A stretch of DNA of 64,000 bases from contig NZ_LSOF01000018.1 in NCBI RefSeq assembly GCF_001592875.1, positions 62,001 to 126,000 of the forward strand, given 5' to 3'. This stretch comes from Pseudomonas sp. BMS12 (GTDB lineage: Bacteria > Pseudomonadota > Gammaproteobacteria > Pseudomonadales > Pseudomonadaceae). The notes beneath the pieces were generated by a model, which did not search any database, had not been told where the DNA came from, and worked only from the letters and a program-made list of their open reading frames with translations. The translations under genes and the position numbers were made by a program. Below are positions 1-6,741 of the stretch, in pieces (position 1 is the first letter of the stretch; each line of letters opens with the position of its first letter).

Positions 1-869
1 GCCTTGAGGCGTGCCGGGTAGAAGCGGGCATAGGGATACACCAGGTGCACGGGCAGGGCGGGCGCTTCCCAACCTTCGGCCAGCTGGCACAGGCGGCCGC
101 TGGCAAGATCCTCCACCACCATCCAGCTCGATAGCAGTGCGGCGCCGAGGCCCGCCCGCGCTGCACTGCGTGCCGCATAGAGGCTGTCGGTGGTCAGGCG
201 CGGGGTGATTCGCACGTGTTCGCGGCCGCCGTTGCCGTCATGCAGCGTCAGTTCGTTGCGGTAGAGTCGGGGCAGGGCGATCCAGGGCAGGGATTCCAGA
301 TCTCGTGGTGCACGGGGCGGCTCGCCGCCACCCCAAAGCTCCGGGGCTGCCACCAGAATGCGCGGTACTTCGGCCAGTTGTAGCGCGACCAGCGCTTCAT
401 CCTCGATCTCTCCCACGCGAATGGCGCAGTCGATGCCTTGCGCGATGAAGTCCGTCGGGCTGTCGTGCAGCAACCATTGCACCGTGACTTCCGGGTGCTG
501 CTTCATGAATGCCGTCAACGGGCCCACCAGAAGCTCCTGACCGAATGCGTGCGGCGCGATGACCCGCAGATGACCGCGGGGCTCGTCCTTGCCGCCGCGC
601 AGATCGGCTTCGACGGCCGCCCAGTTTTCCAGCAAGGCCTTGGCATGGGCGTAGCAGCGTTCGCCGTCCTCGGTGAGCCTCATGGCATGGGTGGAGCGTT
701 GCAACAGCCGCAAGCCGAGCATCCGCTCGAGCCACTGCAGACGCCTGCTCACCGTGGGTTGCGTGGTGTTCATCTGCACCGCTGCGGCAGAGAGACTGCC
801 GGCTTCGACGATGCGCACGAAGGTCTGCAGAAGCTCCAGCCTGTCCGACCCTGATTCAGATCTGCTCAT
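1..869 (-). CDS. LysR-family transcriptional regulator (3' end cut by window edge)
   Basis: The frame is open from an ATG at 869 down to base 1 with no stop, so about 289 N-terminal residues are visible and the C-terminus lies outside. Residues about 10-68 form a LysR winged HTH (LLQTFVRIVEAGSLSAAA, then TTQPTVSRRLQWLE). The rest has the two-lobed LysR effector-binding fold, with a typical DCAIRVG segment. These proteins bind DNA as tetramers and often control the divergent neighbour, here the MFS exporter 100 bp away. The inducer cannot be predicted. Two small palindromes overlap its start codon, which fits autoregulation. Confidence 0.93.
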   Translation of the reverse strand, partial: MSRSESGSDRLELLQTFVRIVEAGSLSAAAVQMNTTQPTVSRRLQWLERMLGLRLLQRSTHAMRLTEDGERCYAHAKALLENWAAVEADLRGGKDEPRGHLRVIAPHAFGQELLVGPLTAFMKQHPEVTVQWLLHDSPTDFIAQGIDCAIRVGEIEDEALVALQLAEVPRILVAAPELWGGGEPPRAPRDLESLPWIALPRLYRNELTLHDGNGGREHVRITPRLTTDSLYAARSAARAGLGAALLSSWMVVEDLASGRLCQLAEGWEAPALPVHLVYPYARFYPARLK

Positions 870-887
870 ACGTATGGCGCATATATG
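867..887. promoter_or_regulatory. Paired palindromes in the LysR/MFS divergent region
   Basis: CATACGTATG (867-876) and CATATATG (880-887) are both perfect palindromes. They lie over the lysR start codon in the 100-bp divergent region. This position is usual for a LysR autoregulatory site. Binding is inferred, not shown. Confidence 0.35.
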
Positions 888-969
888 TTGTTCATTCCTG
901 CCTTCTACACGATCAAAGCATGCGCGTGAAGAATGGGTGACGTTATTCATCCTTCTCTGGGAGCAACTC

Positions 970-2181
970 ATGAACATCACTCAAAGCCGTCAGGACGGGA
1001 TAGCGCCGGCCATCGACATCCCTCGCGGACGGGTACTGCTCCTGGCCAGTGGTGCAGGTCTGGCCGTGGCCTCGATTTACTACAGCCAGCCGATGCTGGG
1101 GGTTCTCGCGGGCGATCTGGGGGCTGGCACCCGTGAAGTCGGGCTGATCCCGACGCTGACGCAACTGGGGTATGCGCTGGGCATACTGCTGCTCGCGCCG
1201 CTGGGTGATCGCTATGATCGCCGCTCCCTGATACTGCTCAAATCCCTGCTGCTGGCACTGGCGCTGCTGGCCTGCGGCCTGCTTGGCAATGTGCCCCTGC
1301 TGCTGGCTGCGAGCCTGGTCGTCGGGCTAAGCGCGACCCTGGCGCAGGACATTGTGCCGGCCGCCGCGACCCTGGCCCCCGAGGCCCGGCGCGGCAAGGT
1401 GGTCGGTACGGTCATGACCGGGCTGCTGCTGGGTATTCTGCTCTCGCGCGTCGCCAGCGGTTTCATCGCCGAGCACTGGGGCTGGCGCAGCGTGTACCTG
1501 GCCGCAGCTGTGAGCATCCTGCTTTTTGCCGTCGCGGCCTGGCATGGTTTGCCGCGCTTCGCTGTGGCCAATCGTATGCGCTACGGGCGGCTGCTGGGTT
1601 CGATGCTGGGGTTGTGGTGTGCACATCCCGAACTGCGCCGCGCCGCTTTCGCCCAGGGTCTGCTGTCTCTGGGGTTCAGCGCCTTCTGGTCCACCCTGGC
1701 GGTGATGCTGTATGAGCAGTTCCATCTAGGCAGTGCCGTTGCCGGAGCTTTTGGCCTGGCCGGCGCGGCCGGGGCCCTGGCCGCGCCGTTGGCGGGTCGG
1801 CTGGCGGATGCGCGTGGCTCCGAACTGGTAGTGCGCCTCGGTGCCGGCTTGAGCACGCTGGCTTTCGCAGCGATGGGCTTGGGTGCGTTCATGCCTGGCT
1901 TGGGGCAGCTGTGGCTGATCGTCGTGGCTGCGATTGCCTTCGACTTCGGTATCCAGGCGGCCCTGGTGGCGCACCAGACACAGGTTTACGGTCTGGATCC
2001 GGCCGCCCGCAGCCGCCTCAATGCCTTGCTGTTCACTGGCATGTTCATCGGTATGGCCAGTGGCGCGGTGCTGGGCAGCATGGCGCTGGCCAGTTGGGGG
2101 TGGACGGGCGTGGCAGCTGTCGCCACGGCGGCAGCCGCTGCGGCATTGCTGGTGCGACTGGCTCCACGTCGGCGCGGTTGA
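970..2181 (+). CDS. MFS transporter, drug/sugar efflux type
   Basis: A 403-residue protein with about 12 hydrophobic segments. The SIYYSQPML stretch in the first helix and the loop 2-3 signature GDRYDRR at about residues 79-85 are typical of AraJ/YnfM-like proton-driven exporters. The ATG at 970 puts the start just before the first membrane segment. An upstream in-frame extension would run back into the divergent lysR gene and is rejected. It is divergent from a LysR gene, a common regulator-exporter pairing, so it may be induced by the compound it exports. The substrate is unknown. Confidence 0.9.
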   Translation: MNITQSRQDGIAPAIDIPRGRVLLLASGAGLAVASIYYSQPMLGVLAGDLGAGTREVGLIPTLTQLGYALGILLLAPLGDRYDRRSLILLKSLLLALALLACGLLGNVPLLLAASLVVGLSATLAQDIVPAAATLAPEARRGKVVGTVMTGLLLGILLSRVASGFIAEHWGWRSVYLAAAVSILLFAVAAWHGLPRFAVANRMRYGRLLGSMLGLWCAHPELRRAAFAQGLLSLGFSAFWSTLAVMLYEQFHLGSAVAGAFGLAGAAGALAAPLAGRLADARGSELVVRLGAGLSTLAFAAMGLGAFMPGLGQLWLIVVAAIAFDFGIQAALVAHQTQVYGLDPAARSRLNALLFTGMFIGMASGAVLGSMALASWGWTGVAAVATAAAAAALLVRLAPRRRG

Positions 2182-2262
2182 AATACCGTGGTCGTGCGCG
2201 CACGGCTTGCTCGCCCCGGGCGGTGCGGGCAACCTGTGCTCCCGTTTCGACAAGGGCTTCTC

Positions 2263-2934
2263 ATGCGCGACTATCAATGGATTCACGAGTACTGCCTGAA
2301 CCGTTTCGGTTCGACCGCAGCCCTGGAGGCCATGCTGCCGCAACCGCGCAGCGACGCCGAATTGCGCGCCCTGGGCGATGATCGCTACCTGTCGCTGATC
2401 GCCCTGCGCGTGTTCCGCGCCGGGCTCAAGCACAGCCTGGTGGATGCCAAGTGGCCGGCCTTCGAACAGGCCTTCTTCGGCTTTGACCCGCACAAGGTGG
2501 TGCTGATGGGCGCCGAGCACCTGGAGCGGCTGATGCAGGACACCCGCCTGATTCGCCACCTGGGCAAGCTCAAGAGCGTGCCGCGCAATGCCCAGTTCGT
2601 CCTGGATGTGCAAAAGGAGAAGGGCAGTTTCGGCGCGCTGATCGCCGATTGGCCAGTAAGCGACATCGTCGGCCTGTGGAAATATCTGGCCAAGCACGGC
2701 AGCCAGCTTGGCGGACAGTCGGCACCGCGGCTGCTGCGCATGGTCGGCAAGGACACCTTCATTGCCAGCGAGGACATGGTCGCCGCGCTCAAGGCGCAGA
2801 AGATCATCGACAAGGCGCCGACCAGCCAGAAGGAGCTGGCCGCCGTGCAGGCCGCCTTCAACCAGTGGCAGGAGCAGAGCGGTCGTCCGCTGTGCCAGTT
2901 GTCTATGATGCTGGCGCACACGGTCAATCACTAG
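2263..2934 (+). CDS. DNA-3-methyladenine glycosylase I (TagI) family protein, non-canonical
   Basis: A 223-residue protein. Residues 41-80 (RYLSLIALRVFRAGLKHS, then FEQAFFGFDPHKV) match the pattern of the Adenine_glyco/TagI helical region, whose enzymes excise alkylated adenine from DNA. The N-terminal CxW and Cys4/His17/His175/Cys179 zinc site of E. coli Tag cannot be seen, and the protein is about 35 residues longer than Tag. It may therefore be a divergent paralogue with altered activity. The start is the ATG at 2263; a GTG at 2188 would add an unlikely Arg-rich leader. The sirtuin gene follows 26 bp downstream and is probably cotranscribed. Confidence 0.75.
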   Translation: MRDYQWIHEYCLNRFGSTAALEAMLPQPRSDAELRALGDDRYLSLIALRVFRAGLKHSLVDAKWPAFEQAFFGFDPHKVVLMGAEHLERLMQDTRLIRHLGKLKSVPRNAQFVLDVQKEKGSFGALIADWPVSDIVGLWKYLAKHGSQLGGQSAPRLLRMVGKDTFIASEDMVAALKAQKIIDKAPTSQKELAAVQAAFNQWQEQSGRPLCQLSMMLAHTVNH

Positions 2935-2960
2935 CCCGCTCACGGAACGGAGGGTCAAGC

Positions 2961-3728
2961 GTGGATAGCGACATTCTCAGCGTCGCCCGGGCCATCCAGC
3001 AGGCCGAACGCATCCTGATCATCACCGGCGCCGGGCTGTCGGCGGACTCCGGCTTGCCCACCTATCGCGGCCTCGGCGGCCTGTACAACGGCCTCACCGC
3101 CGAAGGCCTGCCAATCGAGGTGGCGTTGTCCGGGCCGATGCTGCAGCGCGATCCGGCGTTGTGCTGGCGTTACCTGGCCCAGCTCGGCGCCGCCTGCCTG
3201 GGTGCCACGCCGAATGCCGGGCATCGAGCCATCGCCGAGCTGCAGCGCCTCAAACCCGAATGCTGGGTGTTGACCCAGAACATCGACGGTTACCACCGCC
3301 AGGCCGGGTCGCCGCTGGAGCGGCTGATCGAGATCCATGGCGAGCTGGCGCCGCTGTATTGCCAGTCCTGCGGTGCCGAGGATGCGGAGTTGGCCGCGCA
3401 CCTGCAGCGACCATTGCCGCCGCTCTGTGCCCGCTGTGGGGGCGTGCTGCGCCCACCTGTGGTGCTGTTCGAGGAAATGCTGCCGGAAGATGCCATTGGT
3501 CGGCTTTATGAGCAGGTGCGCGAGGGCTTCGAGGTGGTACTGGCGGTCGGCACTACGGCGAGCTTCCCCTACATAGTCGAGCCTGTGCTCGAAGCCCGCA
3601 GGAATGGGGGTTTTACGGTGGAAGTGAACCCGCAGCAGACCGATATCAGTCGCCGCGTCGATGTCCGTTTGTCGGGGAGGGCGTCAGACGTTTTGCCGGA
3701 ACTAGTAGGTCACATTTCCGGGCATTGA
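2961..3728 (+). CDS. Sir2-family NAD-dependent protein deacylase
   Basis: A 255-residue sirtuin. It has the NAD-binding GAGLSADSGLPTYRG segment (residues 23-37), TQNIDG (105-110), the catalytic His in EIHGEL (about 126) and a four-cysteine zinc site (CQSC at 134-137, CARC at 156-159). It removes acyl groups from lysine using NAD+. Start choice: a GTG at 2961 lies about 10 nt after an AGGAGG-like site (ACGGAGGG), so it is preferred to upstream ATGs inside the preceding gene. CobB-type acyl specificity cannot be assigned. The link with the neighbouring glycosylase is positional only. Confidence 0.9.
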   Translation: MDSDILSVARAIQQAERILIITGAGLSADSGLPTYRGLGGLYNGLTAEGLPIEVALSGPMLQRDPALCWRYLAQLGAACLGATPNAGHRAIAELQRLKPECWVLTQNIDGYHRQAGSPLERLIEIHGELAPLYCQSCGAEDAELAAHLQRPLPPLCARCGGVLRPPVVLFEEMLPEDAIGRLYEQVREGFEVVLAVGTTASFPYIVEPVLEARRNGGFTVEVNPQQTDISRRVDVRLSGRASDVLPELVGHISGH

Positions 3729-3797
3729 ATTTGCAAATCGTCGAATCAGACGGCATAGTCGCCGGCCATAAAAGAACCCTTCGACACGGTCGTGCCC

Positions 3798-4391
3798 ATG
3801 CTAAAGCGCTTCGCACCCCTCGTGCCCATTGCACTCACAGTTCTGCTGGCGGCCTGCGCCAGCCAGGCTCCGCAACCACAAGTCAGCGTGGTCGAGCCAC
3901 AACCCACGGTCGAGTACCTGTCCGACGAGGACATGGCCGAACTGACCGACGACAAGCCCTATGAAATGCCGCAGCTGGCGGACAGCATCCTCAGTGAAGG
4001 CCTGTCGCTGATCGGCACTCGGTACCGTTACGGCGGTTCGTCGATCAAGACCGGCTTCGACTGCAGCGGCTTCATCGGTTATCTGTTCAAGGAAGAGGCG
4101 GGCATGCAGCTGCCGCGCTCGACTCGCGAGATGATCAACATGGACGCCCCGCTGGTGGCTCGCGATGAGCTGGAGCCGGGCGATGTGATCTTCTTCAGCA
4201 CCCGTGGTCGTGGCCGCGTCAGCCATGCCGGGATCTATCTGGGCGATGACCAGTTCATCCATTCCAGCAGCAGTCGCAGTGGTGGTGTGCGCGTGGACAG
4301 CATTGGCAGCGGCTACTGGAAGCGCAATTACCTGGAAGCCAAGCGTCTGCTGGCCCTGGCGCCCGAACAGGAAAGCGCCGGACATCGTTGA
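3798..4391 (+). CDS. NlpC/P60 family lipoprotein, first of a tandem pair
   Basis: A 197-residue protein with a type II signal (LLAAC, lipidated Cys20) and a C-terminal NlpC/P60 papain-like domain. The catalytic Cys89 is in FDCSGF, His143 in VSHAGIY and a third polar residue is His155. Such enzymes cut stem peptides of peptidoglycan, usually between D-Glu and diaminopimelate, from the inner face of the outer membrane. The Spr/MepS family is the nearest functional model. An acidic linker of about 45 residues separates the lipid anchor from the domain. A GTG six bases upstream is an alternative start. A paralogue follows after 76 bp. Confidence 0.9.
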   Translation: MLKRFAPLVPIALTVLLAACASQAPQPQVSVVEPQPTVEYLSDEDMAELTDDKPYEMPQLADSILSEGLSLIGTRYRYGGSSIKTGFDCSGFIGYLFKEEAGMQLPRSTREMINMDAPLVARDELEPGDVIFFSTRGRGRVSHAGIYLGDDQFIHSSSSRSGGVRVDSIGSGYWKRNYLEAKRLLALAPEQESAGHR

Positions 4392-4467
4392 TCGCCATCG
4401 GCCTCAGGCTTGCGCCCGGGGCCGCCAGCCGGCAGAGTAGGGCGCATTCCGGTCAGGACGCCCGCCC

Positions 4468-4983
4468 ATGCCTTTTTCGGCTCGCCTCACCCTGCTAGCT
4501 CTCGCCGCGCTGCTTACCGCCTGCGCCGGCAAGCCTCCCGTCGAACAAACCTACAGTCCCTTTCCGATCGTCAACGCCAGCGCCGACGATGTGCTGATCA
4601 GCGCTATCGGCCTGGTCGGTACGCCATACCGCTATGGTGGCAATACGCCGGACAGCGGTTTCGACTGCAGTGGTCTGATCGGCTACGTCTACCGCAACTC
4701 GGCCGGTATCAGCCTGCCGCGTTCGACCCGCGAGATGATCCGCGTGCGTGCGCCCAGCATCGGCCGTGCTGATCTGCAGAGCGGCGATCTGGTGTTCTTC
4801 GCCACCAATGGTGGCGGCCAGGTCAGTCATGCCGGTATCTATGTCGGCGAAGGGCGCTTCGTGCACGCGCCTTCCAGTGGCGGCACGGTGCGCCTGGACT
4901 ACCTCGACCAGGCCTACTGGCAGAAGAGCTTTCTCAGCGCCAAGCGGGTGCTGAGCGGCGACAGCCTGGCGCGCCAGCCGTGA
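4468..4983 (+). CDS. NlpC/P60 family lipoprotein, second of a tandem pair
   Basis: A 171-residue lipoprotein with lipobox LTAC (Cys19) and an intact NlpC/P60 domain: Cys67 in FDCSGL, His121 in VSHAGIY, His133 in FVHAPS. It clearly shares ancestry with the preceding gene: GT.YRYGG, LPRSTREMI and SHAGIY are nearly identical, while the linkers differ. This points to an old tandem duplication. A murein endopeptidase role is inferred from the family. Its stop overlaps the GTG of the methyltransferase gene (GTGA), so the two are translationally coupled. Confidence 0.9.
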   Translation: MPFSARLTLLALAALLTACAGKPPVEQTYSPFPIVNASADDVLISAIGLVGTPYRYGGNTPDSGFDCSGLIGYVYRNSAGISLPRSTREMIRVRAPSIGRADLQSGDLVFFATNGGGQVSHAGIYVGEGRFVHAPSSGGTVRLDYLDQAYWQKSFLSAKRVLSGDSLARQP

Positions 4984-5642
4984 CCCAGCGCAGCCTCAAT
5001 CTCGACGACAACCTCTACCAGTACCTGCTGGACATCTCCCTGCGCGAGTCGCCACTGTTGCAGCGCCTGCGCGAGGAAACCGCGCGGCTGCCCATGGCGC
5101 GCTGGCAGATAGCCCCCGAGCAGGGCCAGTTCATGGCGCTGCTGGTGCAACTGACTGGCGCGCGCAAGATCCTCGAAATCGGCACCTTCACCGGCTACAG
5201 CGCCCTGTGCATGGCTCAGGCCCTGCCGGCGGACGGGCGCCTGCTGTGTTGCGACCTGCCCGGTGACTACAACGCCATCGCCGAACGCTACTGGTACGAG
5301 GCGGGCGTCAGCGAACGTATCGAACTGCGCCTGGCGCCGGCCCTGGAAACGCTCAGTGCGTTGGTACGTGGCGGCCAGGGCGAGAGCTTCGACCTGATCT
5401 TCATCGATGCCGACAAGGCCAACTACCCGGTCTACCTGGAGCACGCCCTGGTGCTGGCTCGTCAGGGCGGGCTGATCCTGTTCGACAACGTGCTGTGGAG
5501 CGGCCGGGTGCTCGAACAGAGCCCGGACAGCGCAGATACCCGCGCCATCCAGGCGCTCAATCGCACGCTCAAACGCGACCAGCGCATCGATTTGTCGATG
5601 CTGCCCCTGGGCGATGGCCTGAGCCTCTGTCGCAAGCGCTGA
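4980..5642 (+). CDS. Class I SAM-dependent O-methyltransferase, caffeoyl-CoA OMT type
   Basis: A 220-residue protein. The SAM-binding motif ILEIGTFTGYS is at residues 64-74, and the divalent-metal motif FIDADKANY near 140 is typical of the cation-dependent methyltransferase_3 family. These enzymes methylate catechol-like hydroxyls, but bacterial substrates are mostly unknown. The GTG start overlaps the stop of the preceding NlpC gene by 4 nt. There is no signal peptide, so the protein is cytosolic. The short gap to the next gene (7 bp) suggests one operon. Confidence 0.9.
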   Translation: MTQRSLNLDDNLYQYLLDISLRESPLLQRLREETARLPMARWQIAPEQGQFMALLVQLTGARKILEIGTFTGYSALCMAQALPADGRLLCCDLPGDYNAIAERYWYEAGVSERIELRLAPALETLSALVRGGQGESFDLIFIDADKANYPVYLEHALVLARQGGLILFDNVLWSGRVLEQSPDSADTRAIQALNRTLKRDQRIDLSMLPLGDGLSLCRKR

Positions 5643-5649
5643 GTGCCGC

Positions 5650-5970
5650 ATGGCTGAACCGATCCGCCTGCCGCCCCAGCCCGAGGCCTGTGAGTTATGC
5701 CTGCGGGCAGTGCCCTTGACCCGTCACCACCTGATCCCCAAGGCGCTGCATGACAAGCCCTATGTGCAGAAGCGCTACGCCAGGAGCGAACGCATCACCG
5801 CCACCCTGTGGGTCTGCCGCGCCTGTCACAACCAGATCCACAAGCTGTTCAGCGAGAAGGAGCTGGCATTGACCTACAACTGCCGCGAAGCGCTGCTCGG
5901 CGATGAGGGCCTACGAACCTTCGTAGAGTGGTTGGCGAGCAAACCGGCCGGTTTCATGCCGCGGCCCTGA
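5650..5970 (+). CDS. Small HNH-like Cys/His protein of unknown function
   Basis: A 106-residue basic protein with CELC (14-17), RHHLIPK (25-31), and CRACHNQIHKLF (56-67). Two CxxC pairs framing an HH dyad resemble a treble-clef HNH fold with a bound zinc. Related proteins are annotated as HNH-like or hypothetical in Pseudomonas. Nuclease activity cannot be concluded from the sequence. It starts 8 bp after the methyltransferase gene and is convergent with the copper-protein gene. Confidence 0.75.
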   Translation: MAEPIRLPPQPEACELCLRAVPLTRHHLIPKALHDKPYVQKRYARSERITATLWVCRACHNQIHKLFSEKELALTYNCREALLGDEGLRTFVEWLASKPAGFMPRP

Positions 5971-5978
5971 GTCGCTCG

Positions 5979-6308
5979 TCAGGCAGCCATCACCTCGCAG
6001 GCTTCGACGCAGTGCTGGCAGGCCTTGGCGCATTGTTGGCAATGGCCCTTCTGGTGCTTGCTGCACTCCTCGGCGCAGGCCTGGCAGGTTAGCGCACAGA
6101 GTCGGCAGATTTCGTCGCACAGCGGGCTGTCACGCACCATCAGGCGTTCGGCCAGGCGGCACATGTCGGCGCAGTCGATATCGCAGGTGATGCAGGTCGC
6201 CATGTGCTGCAGGTCGGGTTCCCGGAGGCAGGCGGCGGCGCAGGTTTCGCACGCGACAGCACAGGCGTTGCAGGCCTGGATACAGGATGCATAGCGGTTG
6301 CGGGTCAT
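5979..6308 (-). CDS. Cys-rich four-helix-bundle copper-storage (Csp/DUF326-like) protein
   Basis: A 109-residue protein with about 21 cysteines, most in CxxxC or CxxC spacing along predicted helices (residues 9-27, 39-50, 64-82, 90-104). This is the pattern of the Csp family, whose four-helix bundles bind many Cu(I) ions inside the bundle. No signal peptide is seen, so it fits a cytosolic Csp3-like form. The ATG at 6308 has a good Shine-Dalgarno (AGGAGAATCCC). It is alone on its strand and divergent from the riboswitch-btuB unit. Copper binding is inferred from the family. Confidence 0.88.
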   Translation of the reverse strand: MTRNRYASCIQACNACAVACETCAAACLREPDLQHMATCITCDIDCADMCRLAERLMVRDSPLCDEICRLCALTCQACAEECSKHQKGHCQQCAKACQHCVEACEVMAA

Positions 6309-6389
6309 GGGATTCTCCTTTGCCAGGGTGTTTGGGTTGTGAGCCCCGTGCGTTCGCAGGGTTCGACCTGTCTGCCAGGCGGTTGCCGA

Positions 6390-6418
6390 TTGACCCCGGC
6401 AGGGGCGGCCACTAAGCT
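6390..6418 (+). promoter_or_regulatory. Candidate sigma-70 promoter for the B12 operon
   Basis: TTGACC (6390-6395) and TAAGCT (6413-6418) are separated by 17 bp. They lie just upstream of the riboswitch, so transcription would start near 6425. The -10 match is weak. Confidence 0.35.
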
Positions 6419-6431
6419 GCGCGCCTGCTTC

Positions 6432-6632
6432 AGGTGCCCCCGCCGCATGCGGTCGAGGGGTGAAACAGGGAAGCCGGTGCGTGCTGCGTTGATCGCAGGC
6501 ACCATTCCGGCGCTGCCCCCGCAACGGTAGGTGAGTCAAAGGTCGCATCCCGCCACTGTGCTTCGGCATGGGAAGGCGCGACCCGCAAGCCGCATGGCTT
6601 GGCTCACGAGCCCGGAGACCGGCCTGTCGCAA
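6432..6632 (+). ncRNA. Cobalamin (AdoCbl) riboswitch
   Basis: The conserved landmarks occur in order: AGGTGCCCC (6432), GGGTGAAACAGGGAA (near 6459), GCCCCCGCAACGGTA with the B12 box near 6515-6530, CCACTGTGC, GGGAAGGCGCGACC, and AGCCCGGAGACCGGCC (near 6609-6625). This is the class I cobalamin aptamer, which binds adenosylcobalamin and usually represses transport or synthesis genes. It sits directly before btuB. A following SD-sequestering element suggests translational control. Confidence 0.95.
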
Positions 6633-6681
6633 TCCACGGCATTGCGGAGGGCGGCGCCGGGCGCGCCTGCCGCGTTCCCGT

Positions 6682-6737
6682 TCGTTCTCCAAAGGCCTTA
6701 TCCCGCAGTGTCGCGCGGGTGGCGCGACGGAGAACGA
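6682..6737 (+). promoter_or_regulatory. Predicted SD-sequestering expression platform of the riboswitch
   Basis: TCGTTCTCC (6682-6690) is perfectly complementary to GGAGAACGA (6729-6737), which contains the btuB Shine-Dalgarno. The helix closes on a separate 7-bp hairpin GTCGCGC/GCGCGAC (6710-6728) that abuts it. Pairing would hide the ribosome site. That B12 binding favours this fold is inferred from the standard mechanism. Confidence 0.6.
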
Positions 6738-6741
6738 CAAC

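Noticed and set aside
1726..2958. 410-residue minus-strand ORF across the MFS and Tag genes
   Set aside because: It is a shadow of high-GC codons: low complexity, no domain, opposite two well-supported genes.
6568..6741. ATG at 6568 as the btuB start
   Set aside because: It lies inside the cobalamin riboswitch and would put an Arg-rich leader before the signal peptide.
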